Assembly (NCBI GenBank): GCA_025964325.1
Contig: JAOPZA010000072.1
Location: 1 to 64,000 of the forward strand
DNA length: 64,000 nucleotides
Source of the DNA: Conexibacter sp.
GTDB taxonomy: Bacteria; Actinomycetota; Thermoleophilia; Solirubrobacterales; Solirubrobacteraceae
Direction: 5' to 3'
This document shows positions 44,901 to 53,396 of the stretch, in pieces; within the stretch, counting starts at the first letter, position 1; each line of letters opens with the position of its first letter. Under the pieces are notes generated by a model. That model was given only the letters and a program-made list of their open reading frames with translations, had not been told where the DNA came from and searched no databases. The position numbers were made by a program, and so were the translations under genes.

Positions 44901-45302
44901 GTCGGGATGGGGACGCTCGCGCTGTACGCGGGCGACGAGGAGCGCGGCCGCGGGCTGCTCGACGAGGCCGCGGCGATCTTCGAACGCACCGAGGACGGTC
45001 CCGGACTCCAGTGCATCCCACTGAACCTCGGCGCCTTCGAGCTCGACCGGGGCGACCCGCGCCGGGCGTGCTCGCTGCTGGAACGGTGCGCGCAGCTCTC
45101 GCGCGGGCGGCGCATCGTGCCGAACCTGGCGTGGGCGCTCGCGGAGCTGGGAGAGGCGGCGATCGCGATCGGCGAGCTCGAACGCGCGCGCGGCGCCCTC
45201 GACGAGGCGCTCACGCTGCTCGAGCGCTCCGGCGACGGCCGCGGGGCCCGCTACGCGCGCGACCTCCAGGCGCGACTGAGCACGTCCGCGAGCGTGAGTT
45301 GA
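41964..45302 (+). CDS. BTAD / NB-ARC / TPR transcriptional regulator (AfsR/SARP-like)
   Basis: 1112 residues. A winged-helix DNA-binding region (10-95, GLRLLGGFAARVGGRPV to LHQVLYTARRAV) is followed by a bacterial transcriptional activator (BTAD) domain (100-250). An NB-ARC ATPase comes next, with Walker A GPGGCGKT (324-331) and Walker B VLLVLDNCEHL. The remaining 550 residues are alpha-helical and contain TPR-like repeats. Proteins of this layout activate secondary-metabolite or oxidative genes. The start is GTG 41964, directly after a region with no clear ribosome site. The next gene downstream, 80 bases away, is a flavin oxidase, a likely target. Confidence 0.88.
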   Translation: MATFEQAPLGLRLLGGFAARVGGRPVAEGAWRLRRAKSLIKLLALAPERRMHREQVAELLWPGREPTGNGLHQVLYTARRAVASDGGAGDRLVLRDDVVALVGDGIWVDVDSFERAAAAAREDGSVESYRVALKLYAGELLPEDRYEEWTATRRESLRETRLGLLVEVAEAHAGAADAAAAVEALQRAVVEDPLHEAAHRGLMRLFAGDGRPQQALAQYQQLRDALRRTLEADPDPATRRLYREILASQHEAQPEAEPAREPASLELPVRPAAEPSDDPRRAGAARSSMRRELPRQLTSFVGRERELTELDGLLGRARLLTLTGPGGCGKTRLALELASRRARDFAGGTPVVELAPIADAALVVEETAAAVGVKPRSERDPIELLGDQIGEAHVLLVLDNCEHLIDACARLADRLLRACPNLRLLATSREQLRIQGEVAWRVPPLSLPERAAGAEPPRLDQLERSEAIGLFRRRASDAVPGFALTPGNAAAVADICRRLDGMPLALELAAARITVLSPAQIADRLGDALALLRGGSRAGLTRQQTLRATLTWSHQLLTHAERVLYRRLGVFAGSFGVEAIDGICADDDGSCAGGAPLDLLAQLADKSLVQVEADAGHYRYRLLETVRQHARERLVEAGERERLEAAHRAWYLALAQAADRDLDPDVATAWPATRLEAEHDDLRAALASGIRDDPPAALRLARALWWFWMARGYFVEGARWFDDALAAAPAPTPERVQALWALGGIDVRRRGTIRTVRLGADALAIARRSGDPHAEARALERRGVLAMGGFDWPVADAALAEGLALAHELGDASVAVAIIQAQGVLAGCRGETRQARALLERSLTLLDEIPDERGPLFWALHISPIALPAGRGGAPRLFFEDTFCLFRAVRSRAGAAYVLLNIGEASRTDAAYGAARDAFERALERFRELGDDQGAGVALNALGNLARSTGDADAGSRRFEEALALRRAARDTREIATTFVGMGTLALYAGDEERGRGLLDEAAAIFERTEDGPGLQCIPLNLGAFELDRGDPRRACSLLERCAQLSRGRRIVPNLAWALAELGEAAIAIGELERARGALDEALTLLERSGDGRGARYARDLQARLSTSASVS

Positions 45303-45382
45303 GCCGCTGATGAGTGGCTGTTGAGACGGCCGGCCTAGGTTCCGCACACAGCGATTCCCGACCTGCAAGAGGAGCGGTGCAC

Positions 45383-46798
45383 ATGACGACCGAGGCAGTC
45401 ACCCACACGACGCTTGGCGACGGATCGATCGCGGAGCTGGCAGAGACGCTGCGCGGCGAGCTGATCGGCCCGGACGATCCGCGCTACGACGAGGCGCGCG
45501 CGATCTGGAACGGCGCGCATGACCGCCGGCCGACGCTGATCGCGCGCTGCGCCGGCGTCGCGGACGTGACGCGGGCGGTCGAGTTCGCACGCAGCGAGGA
45601 CCTGGTCGTGGCGGTCCGCGGCGGCGGGCACAGCATCCCCGGCTTCTCGACCTGCGACGGCGGGATCGTGATCGACCTCTCGCCGATGAGAGGGATCCGC
45701 GTCGATCCCGAGACGCGCACGGCGCGCGCGCAGCCCGGCCTCACCTGGTCCGAGTTCGACCACGAGACGCAGGCGTTCGGGCTCGCGGTCACCGGCGGCC
45801 TCGTGTCGAGTACCGGGATCGCCGGCTTCACGCTCGGCGGCGGGATCGGCTGGCTGATGCGCGAGCACGGCCTCGCGTGCGACAACCTCGTCTCCGCGGA
45901 CGTCGTCACCGCCGACGGGCGCCTCGTCCACGCCAGCGCGGACGAGAACGCGGAGCTGTTCTGGGGGCTGCGTGGCGGCGGCGGGAACTTCGGCATCGCG
46001 ACGTCGCTCGAGTACCGCGTCCACCCCGTCGGACCGACGGTCCTGGCAGGAGCCGTGTTCTATCCCGGGGAGCGCGCGGCGGAGATCCTGCGCTTCTACC
46101 GCGAGTGGACCGAAGCGGCGCCCGACGAGCTGACGACGCTCGTCAGCCTGGCGACGGCGCCGCCCGCGCCGTTCCTGCCCGAGGAGTGGCACGGCAGACC
46201 CGTCGTCGTCATCCCCGCGCTCTACGCCGGGCCGCTGCAGGACGGCGAGCGGGCGGTCCGTGCCCTGCGCGAGCTCGGCGACCCGGTCGCTGACCTGATC
46301 GGCCCGATGCCGTACACGGCGATGCAGAGCCTGCTCGACCCGCTGTGGGCGCCGGGCGCCCACAACTACTTCAAGGCCGGTTGGCTGCGCGGGCTCGACG
46401 ACGAGGCGATCGAGACGCTCGTCCGCTACCACCGCAACGTCACGTCGCCGACGACCGAGATCCACGTCCACCACATGGGGGGCGCCGTCGCGCGCGTGCC
46501 CGCCGACGCGACCGCGTTCGGCGACCGCCGCGCCCCGTTCCTGCTCAACATCACCGCGAGCACGCCGACCGCCGACGGCTACGGCGAGGCGGTCGCGTGG
46601 GCGCAGGAGCTCCACGGCGCGATCAGCCCGGCGCTCACCGGCGGCGCCTACGTCAACTTCCTCTCGGCAGAGGGCCCGGAGCGCGTGCAGGCCGCGTACG
46701 GCGCCGACACGTACGCGCGACTCGTCGCCCTCAAGGACGCCTTCGACCCGACGAACGTCTTCCAGCTCAACCAGAACATCCCGCCGAGCCGGAGTTGA
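45383..46798 (+). CDS. FAD-linked oxidase, berberine-bridge-enzyme type
   Basis: 471 residues. The PP-loop FAD domain has AVRGGGHSIPGFSTCDGG, whose His83 is the site for 8-alpha-histidyl FAD, and GGGIGWLMREHGLACDNL. The second covalent Cys of bicovalent members is absent: the segment reads GLVSSTGIAGFTLGGG. The C-terminal BBE motif YVNFL is followed by FDPTNVFQLNQNIPP. Members oxidise sugars, alkaloids or polyketides with oxygen. ATG 45383 has an AGAGGAG site. Its place after the BTAD regulator and before a methyltransferase suggests a small tailoring locus. Confidence 0.88.
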   Translation: MTTEAVTHTTLGDGSIAELAETLRGELIGPDDPRYDEARAIWNGAHDRRPTLIARCAGVADVTRAVEFARSEDLVVAVRGGGHSIPGFSTCDGGIVIDLSPMRGIRVDPETRTARAQPGLTWSEFDHETQAFGLAVTGGLVSSTGIAGFTLGGGIGWLMREHGLACDNLVSADVVTADGRLVHASADENAELFWGLRGGGGNFGIATSLEYRVHPVGPTVLAGAVFYPGERAAEILRFYREWTEAAPDELTTLVSLATAPPAPFLPEEWHGRPVVVIPALYAGPLQDGERAVRALRELGDPVADLIGPMPYTAMQSLLDPLWAPGAHNYFKAGWLRGLDDEAIETLVRYHRNVTSPTTEIHVHHMGGAVARVPADATAFGDRRAPFLLNITASTPTADGYGEAVAWAQELHGAISPALTGGAYVNFLSAEGPERVQAAYGADTYARLVALKDAFDPTNVFQLNQNIPPSRS

Positions 46799-46829
46799 CC
46801 GGACGACCCGGAGGCGGCAGGCTCCGCGG

Positions 46830-47627
46830 ATGGGCGACCCGCCGGGAGCGGCGACCTTCGGCACGCCGGCGGAGGCGTACGACCGGCATGTCGGCCGCTA
46901 CAGCCGTGAGCTGGCAGGCGCGCTGATCCACGCGGCCGGCGTGCGGCCGGGTCACCGCGTCCTCGACGTCGGTTGCGGGCCGGGCGCCCTGACGCGCGAG
47001 CTCGTCGCCCGTCTCGGCGCCGAGCAGGTCGCGGCGGTCGACCCGTCGGCCCCGTTCGTCGAGGCGTGCCGCCGACGGCTCCCGGGCGCCGATGTCCAGC
47101 TCGCCCCCGCGGAGCGCCTGCCGTTCGCGGACGCCGCGTTCGACGATGCGCTCGCGCAGCTCGTCGTGAACTTCATGACCGACCCGCGAGCCGGCGTGCG
47201 CGAGCTGCAGCGGGTGACACGCCCCGGCGGGACCGTCGCCGCCGCGGTTTGGGACTACGCCGGAGAGATGACGCTCCTGCGGCGCTTCTGGGACGCGGCG
47301 GTCGCGCTCGACCCCTCCGCCGGCGACCGCGACGAGGGCTCGATGCCGTTCTGCACGCCGGACGAGCTCGCCGGCCTGTGGTCGACGGCGGGCCTCGCCG
47401 ACGTGCGGGTCTCCCCGGTCGTCGTCAGCGCCCGCTACGACGACTTCGAGGACCTGTGGCGGCCGTTGGAGCTCGGCGTCGCGCCCTCGGGCGCGTACGC
47501 GGCCTCCCTGTCGCGCGAGCAGCAGATCGACCTCAAGGCGGAGCTGCGACGCCGCCTCGGCGTCGGACAGGAGCCGTTCCGGCTGACGGCGCGCGCATGG
47601 ATCGCCACCGGCCACGTTCCCCGATAG
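46830..47627 (+). CDS. Class I SAM-dependent methyltransferase
   Basis: 265 residues. SAM-binding motif I is RVLDVGCGPGAL (43-54), with AEQVAAVDPSAPFV as motif II and LPFADAAFDDALAQLVVNFM as motif III/IV, then VTRPGGTVAAAVWDY. It starts 31 bases after the flavin oxidase stop. The target molecule is not defined; the context favours a small metabolite. Confidence 0.85.
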   Translation: MGDPPGAATFGTPAEAYDRHVGRYSRELAGALIHAAGVRPGHRVLDVGCGPGALTRELVARLGAEQVAAVDPSAPFVEACRRRLPGADVQLAPAERLPFADAAFDDALAQLVVNFMTDPRAGVRELQRVTRPGGTVAAAVWDYAGEMTLLRRFWDAAVALDPSAGDRDEGSMPFCTPDELAGLWSTAGLADVRVSPVVVSARYDDFEDLWRPLELGVAPSGAYAASLSREQQIDLKAELRRRLGVGQEPFRLTARAWIATGHVPR

Positions 47628-47635
47628 CGGCTGGC

Positions 47636-48646
47636 TCACGGCTCGCCTCCGGCGGGAGCGCGCGGACGCGAGACGACGATCTGCACCGTCGCGACGATCA
47701 ACACGACGAGCGTGACGATCCGCTCGCTGCGCCCGAGCTCGTGGAAGAGGGCGAAGACCTGGATGCCGAAGGCGCAGAGCTGCGCCGCCACGGGGAGCGC
47801 GATCGCCCGCCACCCGTACACCTCTCCGTGGTCGCCGGGGGCGGGAGCCGAGGACCACGCCGCGACGGCGATCAGGAGCGCACCGACGGTCCAGAGGAAG
47901 TCGTAGTCGCCGCCCAGGAGCGCCCCTCGCGCCTGCTGGACGGAGAACGCGGCGTCGGCGAACGCCATCACCACGCACCCGAGGCCGAGCACCAGCCAGG
48001 TGCGACCGGGCCGCCACCCCAGCAACCCGTAGATGCCGAGGATCCCCCCGATCAGCAGCACGTCCAGGGTCGGATAGCTGAAGTCGACCACCGTCACCCA
48101 CCCGCTGTCGTCGGTCTGCTCGACCACCGGTTGCACGACGAGCGCGGCCGCGGGCGTCAGCACGATCAACATCACCGCCAGCCCGTCCATCCAGCGGTGC
48201 AGCTCGAACCGCTTGACGCGCGCGCGCATCAGGAGCGCCACCCCGACGGCCGTCAGCGGGTACCAGGCGAGCCAGAGCGCGTCCGCGACGGTCGGGTACG
48301 GCGGCCGGCTCACGCCCCGGTAGAGCAGGTCCCATGTCAGGTTCCCCGCCGCCCAGCACGCCAGGCCGGCGCCGAGCCAGATCCACGCCGAGCGCAGCCG
48401 CGGCTCGTACGCCGCGCGGCCGACGCACAGCAGCGCCGCCGCCGCGACCACGAAATCCTGGATCCCGGCCCCGAAGAGCGCGTCGGGTGCCGCCACGGCG
48501 AACAGCTCGTGGACGGCCTCGGTCACGGTCAGGAGGCCCAAGAGCCACCACACGGGCACGAGCACGGCGGGTCGTCGCCGCTTCCCGCCCTGCTGACCGT
48601 CCGCGAGCGCCGCCGACTCCGCGGGCTGGTCGGCCGCCCGCGTCAT
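47636..48646 (-). CDS. Multi-TM membrane protein resembling the sensor part of GGDEF proteins
   Basis: 336 residues with eight or nine hydrophobic helices between residues 28 and 330. The pattern LTWDLLYRGVSRPPYPTVADALWLAWYPL is one I associate with N-terminal membrane sensor domains of actinobacterial diguanylate cyclases. Here the protein stops after the last helix with a short basic tail and carries no GGDEF or EAL domain. It may be a stand-alone sensor or a truncated one. The ATG is at 48646. It is co-directional with and downstream of the sedolisin gene (19-base gap). Confidence 0.6.
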   Translation of the reverse strand: MTRAADQPAESAALADGQQGGKRRRPAVLVPVWWLLGLLTVTEAVHELFAVAAPDALFGAGIQDFVVAAAALLCVGRAAYEPRLRSAWIWLGAGLACWAAGNLTWDLLYRGVSRPPYPTVADALWLAWYPLTAVGVALLMRARVKRFELHRWMDGLAVMLIVLTPAAALVVQPVVEQTDDSGWVTVVDFSYPTLDVLLIGGILGIYGLLGWRPGRTWLVLGLGCVVMAFADAAFSVQQARGALLGGDYDFLWTVGALLIAVAAWSSAPAPGDHGEVYGWRAIALPVAAQLCAFGIQVFALFHELGRSERIVTLVVLIVATVQIVVSRPRAPAGGEP

Positions 48647-48665
48647 CGGCCCGGACGCCCGGCCC

Positions 48666-50420
48666 TCATCGAGCCGGCGAGGGCAGCGACGCGGCGAGCC
48701 GGTCGAAGCGCGGGACGCCGAGTCCGCTCGCGAGGTCGTAGCCGGGTGCGGCGCGGAACGCCGGAATGCCGCGCTGGTAGCCGTTCGCTCCGGAGACGAC
48801 GTCGAAGAACGTGCCGAGTGCGCGCGTGCGACGCGCGTAGAGCAGGCCGTTGAGCGGCCCGAGCGGCGGCCGTCCTGCGGCCCGCTGGTCCGCGCTGAGC
48901 GAGGCGAAGGCGCCGGCGAGCAGCGGCGTCGAGGAGCTCGTGCCGGCATCCTCGACCCAGTTGTGGTCGATCACGACGGGCCAGCCCGGATACATCGATG
49001 CGTGGGCCGAGATGTCGGGCGCCGCGCGCCGGCTGCCCGCCACCCTCAGGCCCTGCTGGTACCACGGCCGGCGCGAGAACCGCGACAGGCCGCCGCCGCC
49101 CGCGCCGCCGCCGTCGCCGGCCGCCATCCACGGCAGGTCGTTCCAGACCACCTCGTCGACGCGCCCGTTCGCGCGGTCGACCGTCAGCCGCGTGCCGCCC
49201 ACCGCGGTCAGGTACGGCGACGACGCCGGCCACGCGACGCCGGGGAACGGCCGCCCGTTGCAGGTCGAGCCGAAGTCTCCCGCCGACGCGAACGAGCTGA
49301 CGCCGACGAGCCCGAGCCGCACCAGCAGCGAGTCCATCAGGTCGGCGCCCGCGCGCGTCGCGTGGGTGCCGCCGCGGCCGCGGATGTCGGCCTCGCACTC
49401 GCCGTAGGAGATCGAGAGGGCATCCGGCGGCCGCGGTGCGGCGAGCACCTCCGCGGCGCCGAGGAACCACAGCTCCGAGGCCAGCCAGACCTGTGCGAAC
49501 GTCGCCGATCCGAGCGCCGGCGCCATGCCGCGCACGAGCGCGATGTCCTCCTGCGGCTCGAAGCTCCCGCGCCCGAACGCGTGCGCCTGGCCGTCGGTCA
49601 GCAGCGTTCGCGTGCGCAGCTTCCCGAGCCCGAAGCAGCGCCCCGCCTCGGCGACGTCCTGCGCGGGCGAGCCCTCGCCGGCGTTGAGGATCGCCACGGA
49701 CCCGCCGGCACCGGCGCCGAGCGCGTCGATGCCGTAGGCCGTGCGCACCTGCGCGAAGGCGTACGCGCCGGTGGCGCGGGCGGCGGCGCAGCCACCGGTC
49801 CAGCGGCCAGCGTTGGCGGGCGGGATGCGTGTGACCGCGACGCCCGCCGGCGCGCCGCCCGCGCTCGCGGCCGCCGGCGGCAGCCGCGTCGAGTGGCTGT
49901 AGGACGCCACGACCTCGCGCACGAGCGGCCGCAGGCCGGGCGGCAGCCGCAGCGGGCGATCGCCGGCGACGATGTACCCGTTCGCGAGCACGTCGTTGTC
50001 GAACGCGGTTCTGATGCGCACGTGGAAGACCCGCTCGAACCGCGTGACCGTCCCGCTCACGCGCGCGAACACGCGCGAGCGGTCGACGCTCGCCGAGAAG
50101 CCGAGCCGCCGCGTCGCGCGCCGGAACGCGGCGATCGTCGCCGTGCTCGCGCCGTAGCCGCGTCCCGCCTGCGCGACGGTGAGGAAGCGGCGGTACGTCG
50201 GCGAGCCCGGCCGACCGACCGCCGCGAACGCCGTGCGGGCCTCAGCCTCCGGGCGCTTGAGCCCGAAGTAGTAGGTGATCCGCGGAGATCGCGACGGGCG
50301 TGCGGCAGCCGCGCTGCCGGACGCGAGGCAGGCGAGCACGAGGGCGGCGGCCAGCACGACGCAACCGCCTCGACGCATGCCGAGCGACCGCCTGACGGGC
50401 GCGCGTGTCGAGCTCCGCAT
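48666..50420 (-). CDS. Sedolisin (S53) serine-carboxyl protease with pro-domain
   Basis: 584 residues. A signal peptide (1-40) is followed by a Pro-kumamolisin activation domain (45-180, GLKRPEAEARTAFAAVG to VASYSHS). The catalytic domain has the Glu/Asp pair E288 and D292 in FEPQEDIALV, the oxyanion Asp382 in ASAGDFGST and the nucleophile Ser495 in AGTSSSTP, a variant of SGTSxxxP. Calcium-site residues are near the end (FDVVSGANGY and PGYDLASGLG). These enzymes are secreted and most active at acid pH. I start at ATG 50420; an ATG at 50378 just before the hydrophobic stretch is possible. Confidence 0.88.
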   Translation of the reverse strand: MRSSTRAPVRRSLGMRRGGCVVLAAALVLACLASGSAAAARPSRSPRITYYFGLKRPEAEARTAFAAVGRPGSPTYRRFLTVAQAGRGYGASTATIAAFRRATRRLGFSASVDRSRVFARVSGTVTRFERVFHVRIRTAFDNDVLANGYIVAGDRPLRLPPGLRPLVREVVASYSHSTRLPPAAASAGGAPAGVAVTRIPPANAGRWTGGCAAARATGAYAFAQVRTAYGIDALGAGAGGSVAILNAGEGSPAQDVAEAGRCFGLGKLRTRTLLTDGQAHAFGRGSFEPQEDIALVRGMAPALGSATFAQVWLASELWFLGAAEVLAAPRPPDALSISYGECEADIRGRGGTHATRAGADLMDSLLVRLGLVGVSSFASAGDFGSTCNGRPFPGVAWPASSPYLTAVGGTRLTVDRANGRVDEVVWNDLPWMAAGDGGGAGGGGLSRFSRRPWYQQGLRVAGSRRAAPDISAHASMYPGWPVVIDHNWVEDAGTSSSTPLLAGAFASLSADQRAAGRPPLGPLNGLLYARRTRALGTFFDVVSGANGYQRGIPAFRAAPGYDLASGLGVPRFDRLAASLPSPAR

Positions 50421-50573
50421 CGCGGGGACCCTATGGCAGCGGATTTCGACGCGCAAACCAGGAGGTGGAAACGACAGCAGCGTCGCCGCTCGCGCCGCGA
50501 CGGTCGTCCGCCGCGGCGGGCGATCTCTCGACCTCCAAGAGCCTCTACTACTACTAGAAGTCGCCGCTCCCGC

Positions 50574-51089
50574 TCATGGTGAGTCGGCCTCCATGTGGAA
50601 GGTGATCATGCGCTCGGCCTCGATCCGGGCGTAGACCGGTCCGGAGTCGAGGAAGGCCTCCCATTCGGCGCCGTAGCGCGGGGTGTAGAGCTCGAGCAGG
50701 GTCCGGCGGAAGTCGGCCGCCGTCTCGCTCTGGACGTCGATCGGGACGGCGCGGCCGTGGACGGTGACCGCGAGCTGCTCGCCCGGCAGGTGGGTGGCGC
50801 TGACGTGCGGGCGGGCGCGGATGTGCCGGAAGCGCAGCGAGTCGGGCGCGGAGCCGAAGTGGAAGGCGCCGCGGAAGAAGACGCCGTCGACCGGGCCGAC
50901 GATCGGGCGCCCGTCGGCGGTGCCGGTGGCCAGCGCCAGCAGGCGCATGCCGGTCAGGCGCTCGGCGACCTGCGCGGCGGTCAGGCGCCGCTCGGGCGTG
51001 ACGATCCTCCGCAGGTGCTGGCCCGCGCCGCCGTAGCTGCGGTCGAGGAGCGCCTGCAGGGCGGCGAGGTCCTCCGTCGTCTCGTGCAT
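50574..51089 (-). CDS. Pyridoxamine 5'-phosphate oxidase-family protein
   Basis: 171 residues from ATG 51089. A split-barrel FMN-binding pattern is seen: ERLTGMRLLALATGTADGRPIVGPVDGVFF, then LRFRHIRARPHVSATHLPGEQLAVTVHGRA. The family uses FMN or F420 and includes many actinobacterial reductases. The last 45 residues (LLELYTPRYGAEWEAFL) are helical and typical of a subset with a longer tail. The cofactor is not certain. An upstream TTG would add nine residues. The 150 bases between its stop and the sedolisin start hold no gene I can see. Confidence 0.75.
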   Translation of the reverse strand: MHETTEDLAALQALLDRSYGGAGQHLRRIVTPERRLTAAQVAERLTGMRLLALATGTADGRPIVGPVDGVFFRGAFHFGSAPDSLRFRHIRARPHVSATHLPGEQLAVTVHGRAVPIDVQSETAADFRRTLLELYTPRYGAEWEAFLDSGPVYARIEAERMITFHMEADSP

Positions 51090-51261
51090 GAACTGGAATT
51101 GAAGCGCAATGCGCAAGGCGCCGGGGACCAGGCCGCGCTCCTAGTCTCGGCATGCGGGACGCAAAAGATCAGGGTGCGTGGCTGACGCGAGCGCGTCGGG
51201 CGGGCTGGGAGTATGGCCGACCGTCTAGCCGCCGGAAGCGGTGCCGATCCAGGAGGACATC

Positions 51262-52164
51262 GTGAGGAAGCTCCCGATCACGCGGCGCATGGCGCTCAGC
51301 GGCGCCGTCGTCGCGGCCGTCGCCGCGGGCGGCTCGGCCGCCGCGCTGGCCACCGATCACCCGTCGTCGAAGGTCTACCAAGGCTGCCTGAGCCGCGCCG
51401 GCGGCACCGTCTACGACGTCCGCGTCGACCCGAGCTCGCCGCCGCGCTGCGGCCGGCGCGACACGCGGATCACGTGGAACCGGACGGGTCCCGCCGGCGC
51501 GTCGGGACCGCAGGGCGTCCCGGGTGCCACCGGCGCCACGGGCGCCGCCGGGCACAAGGGCGACACCGGCGCGGCCGGCGCCGTCGGCGCGGCCGGCGGT
51601 CTCGGCGCGCAGGGTCCGAGAGGGGCCACCGGAGCGCAGGGCCCGGCGGGGCCGTCGACCGGACCGGCCGGCGGCGACCTCGCCGGCAGCTATCCCAACC
51701 CGACCCTCGCGCAGGGCGCGGTGACGGCACCGGCGATCGGCGCGCTCCCCCACGCGCTCGTGGTCGCCACCGTCCCGCAGACGTTCGGAAACCAGGCCGG
51801 TCCCGCGTACGTGGCGCTCGACCACGCCGAGGAGACCTCGGGCGTCAGCTTCTCCGCCGCCGCCAGAAGCCTGACCGTCTCCCGCGGCGGGCTCTACATC
51901 GTCAGCGGCGGCATCACATGGGACCTCAACGGCACCGGATTCCGCAATCTGGAAGTGGTCCGCAACGACACCAGCTTCGGGCTCTTCGACGAACGCGACG
52001 GGCTGTCCGACGCGCTCACCGCCAACGAGCTCACGGGCCTCGTGCGGCTCGCGGCCGGCGACACGCTCGCACTGGTCGCGATGCAGGGCAGTGGCGGCAA
52101 CCTCTCGACCGCGGTCTATGGCGGCGTCGGGGCGCGGCTGTCGATCAGCTGGGTCGGCGCATGA
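51262..52164 (+). CDS. Secreted collagen-like protein with C1q/TNF-like head
   Basis: 300 residues. The signal peptide (1-33) includes TRRMALSG, which may be Tat-type. Residues 73-135 are Gly-x-y collagen triplets (GPAGASGPQGVPGATGATG and onward). A linker with the motif GGDLAGSYPNPTLAQGAVT follows, known from phage-tail and surface fibres. The last 115 residues form a beta-rich jelly-roll-like domain (YVALDHAEETSGVSFS to ARLSISWVGA). The layout is that of bacterial trimeric collagen-like fibres such as BclA. GTG 51262 is supported by AGGAGG at 51251-51256. It is divergent from the FMN protein. Confidence 0.8.
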   Translation: MRKLPITRRMALSGAVVAAVAAGGSAAALATDHPSSKVYQGCLSRAGGTVYDVRVDPSSPPRCGRRDTRITWNRTGPAGASGPQGVPGATGATGAAGHKGDTGAAGAVGAAGGLGAQGPRGATGAQGPAGPSTGPAGGDLAGSYPNPTLAQGAVTAPAIGALPHALVVATVPQTFGNQAGPAYVALDHAEETSGVSFSAAARSLTVSRGGLYIVSGGITWDLNGTGFRNLEVVRNDTSFGLFDERDGLSDALTANELTGLVRLAAGDTLALVAMQGSGGNLSTAVYGGVGARLSISWVGA

Positions 52165-52355
52165 CGTAGCGACACGGCAGGCTCCGGATCGCGCCCGACC
52201 GGTGCGATCCGAGCCGGACGCGCAATTCTTCTTGCGAAGCTGTCGATTTCGACGTGGCTCGTTTGTCTCAGGGTCGGCAATCCGAGCAGGAGGAAGCAGA
52301 TGCCAGTTCGCCGCAGCGGTCTCGCGATCGTGCCGCGGATGCAGCAGGAGTCACC

Positions 52356-53132
52356 GTGAGACCGGGAGCTCGTCTCGCGGCGGCCCTCGATCACGGCAAG
52401 CGGCTGCGCGAGCGGATGGGGGCGCTGGACGTCATCGACCGCTCCCTGGCCGTCGGCGCCCAGGCGTTCAGCGCACTGATCCCCCTGCTGATCTTCCTGG
52501 CCGCCGCGGGCGCGCGGGGCGGCTCGTTCGCCGACACGCTCGTCAAGACCTTCGGACTCCGCGGAGCCGGCGCAGAGGCCGTTCGCGAGTCGTTCGGCAC
52601 ACGCCACGGCGACGTGACGCTGACGGTCGTCGGCGTCGTGCTGATGCTCTCCTCCGCGCTGGCGTTCGCGCGGGCGCTGCAGCGCATCTTCGAGCGGTCG
52701 TGGGACCTTCCACGCCGCGGGCTCAGGAACACCGGCTGGGACGTGATCTGGTTGGCGGTGTTCGCCGGCTACTGGGCCGCGTTCCCGCTGCTGCGAGAGG
52801 AGCTGCCGGGCCCTCTGAGCGTGGCGTTCCTGCTGGCGGACTCATTCGTGATGTGGCTGATCACACCGTATCTGCTGCTCGCACGCAGGATCTCGTCGAA
52901 GCGCCTCGTGCCGCAGGCAGCCCTGACGGCCGTCGGCATGACGCTGCTCAGCGCCGCGGCCACGCTCTACGGCCCGCGGGCGATCAGCAACTCGGCGGCG
53001 CAGTTCGGCGCCATCGGCGTGGCCTTCGCACTGCTGACGATCCTGTGGGTCGCGGGCTTCGTGCTGGTCTTCTCCGCCGTCGCGGGCGCCGTCCTCGCGT
53101 CACCGCCCGGCCAGGCGGGCCCGAGGGCCTAG
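52356..53132 (+). CDS. YihY/BrkB-like inner-membrane protein
   Basis: 258 residues with six membrane helices. The N-terminal pattern DRSLAVGAQAFSALIPLLIFLAAA and the later NTGWDVIWLAVFAGYWAAFPLL match the YihY family, once called ribonuclease BN by error. The family's role is still unclear. GTG 52356 has a CAGGAG site five bases upstream. It is about 190 bases downstream of the collagen-like gene; the gap shows no gene. Confidence 0.78.
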   Translation: MRPGARLAAALDHGKRLRERMGALDVIDRSLAVGAQAFSALIPLLIFLAAAGARGGSFADTLVKTFGLRGAGAEAVRESFGTRHGDVTLTVVGVVLMLSSALAFARALQRIFERSWDLPRRGLRNTGWDVIWLAVFAGYWAAFPLLREELPGPLSVAFLLADSFVMWLITPYLLLARRISSKRLVPQAALTAVGMTLLSAAATLYGPRAISNSAAQFGAIGVAFALLTILWVAGFVLVFSAVAGAVLASPPGQAGPRA

Positions 53133-53247
53133 GAGCCGGTACAAGAGGTCGGCGCCCGGTCTGCGGCGCGTCCGGCTCGGCCGATCGCACGCTCGAACCC
53201 GGCGCCGAGCTTGATCAGCTCGCCCTCGCTGCGCGGTCGCGGCGAGC

Positions 53248-53281
53248 CAGGAGCCGGGAGCCAGAACCCAGGAGCCGGGAG
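53248..53281. repeat. Short direct repeat in an intergenic gap
   Basis: CAGGAGCCGGGAG occurs at 53248 and again at 53269. The 264-base gap (53133-53396) otherwise shows no gene, strong terminator or promoter I can support. Confidence 0.5.
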
Positions 53282-53396
53282 AGGGACTCCGGCGCGAAGC
53301 CCGCGGTAGACTCCTCGGCGCGCATCGGACGCTCGGTGACGTCGGTCGTCCCACCCGATCGGCAGCGTGACCGCGTAAAGGCCGCCGCCAATCACC

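Noticed and set aside
41724..45368. A 1214-codon minus-strand frame opposite the BTAD regulator
   Set aside because: Low-complexity Arg/Ala/Gln composition typical of a shadow frame in GC-rich DNA; the plus strand encodes a clear multi-domain protein.
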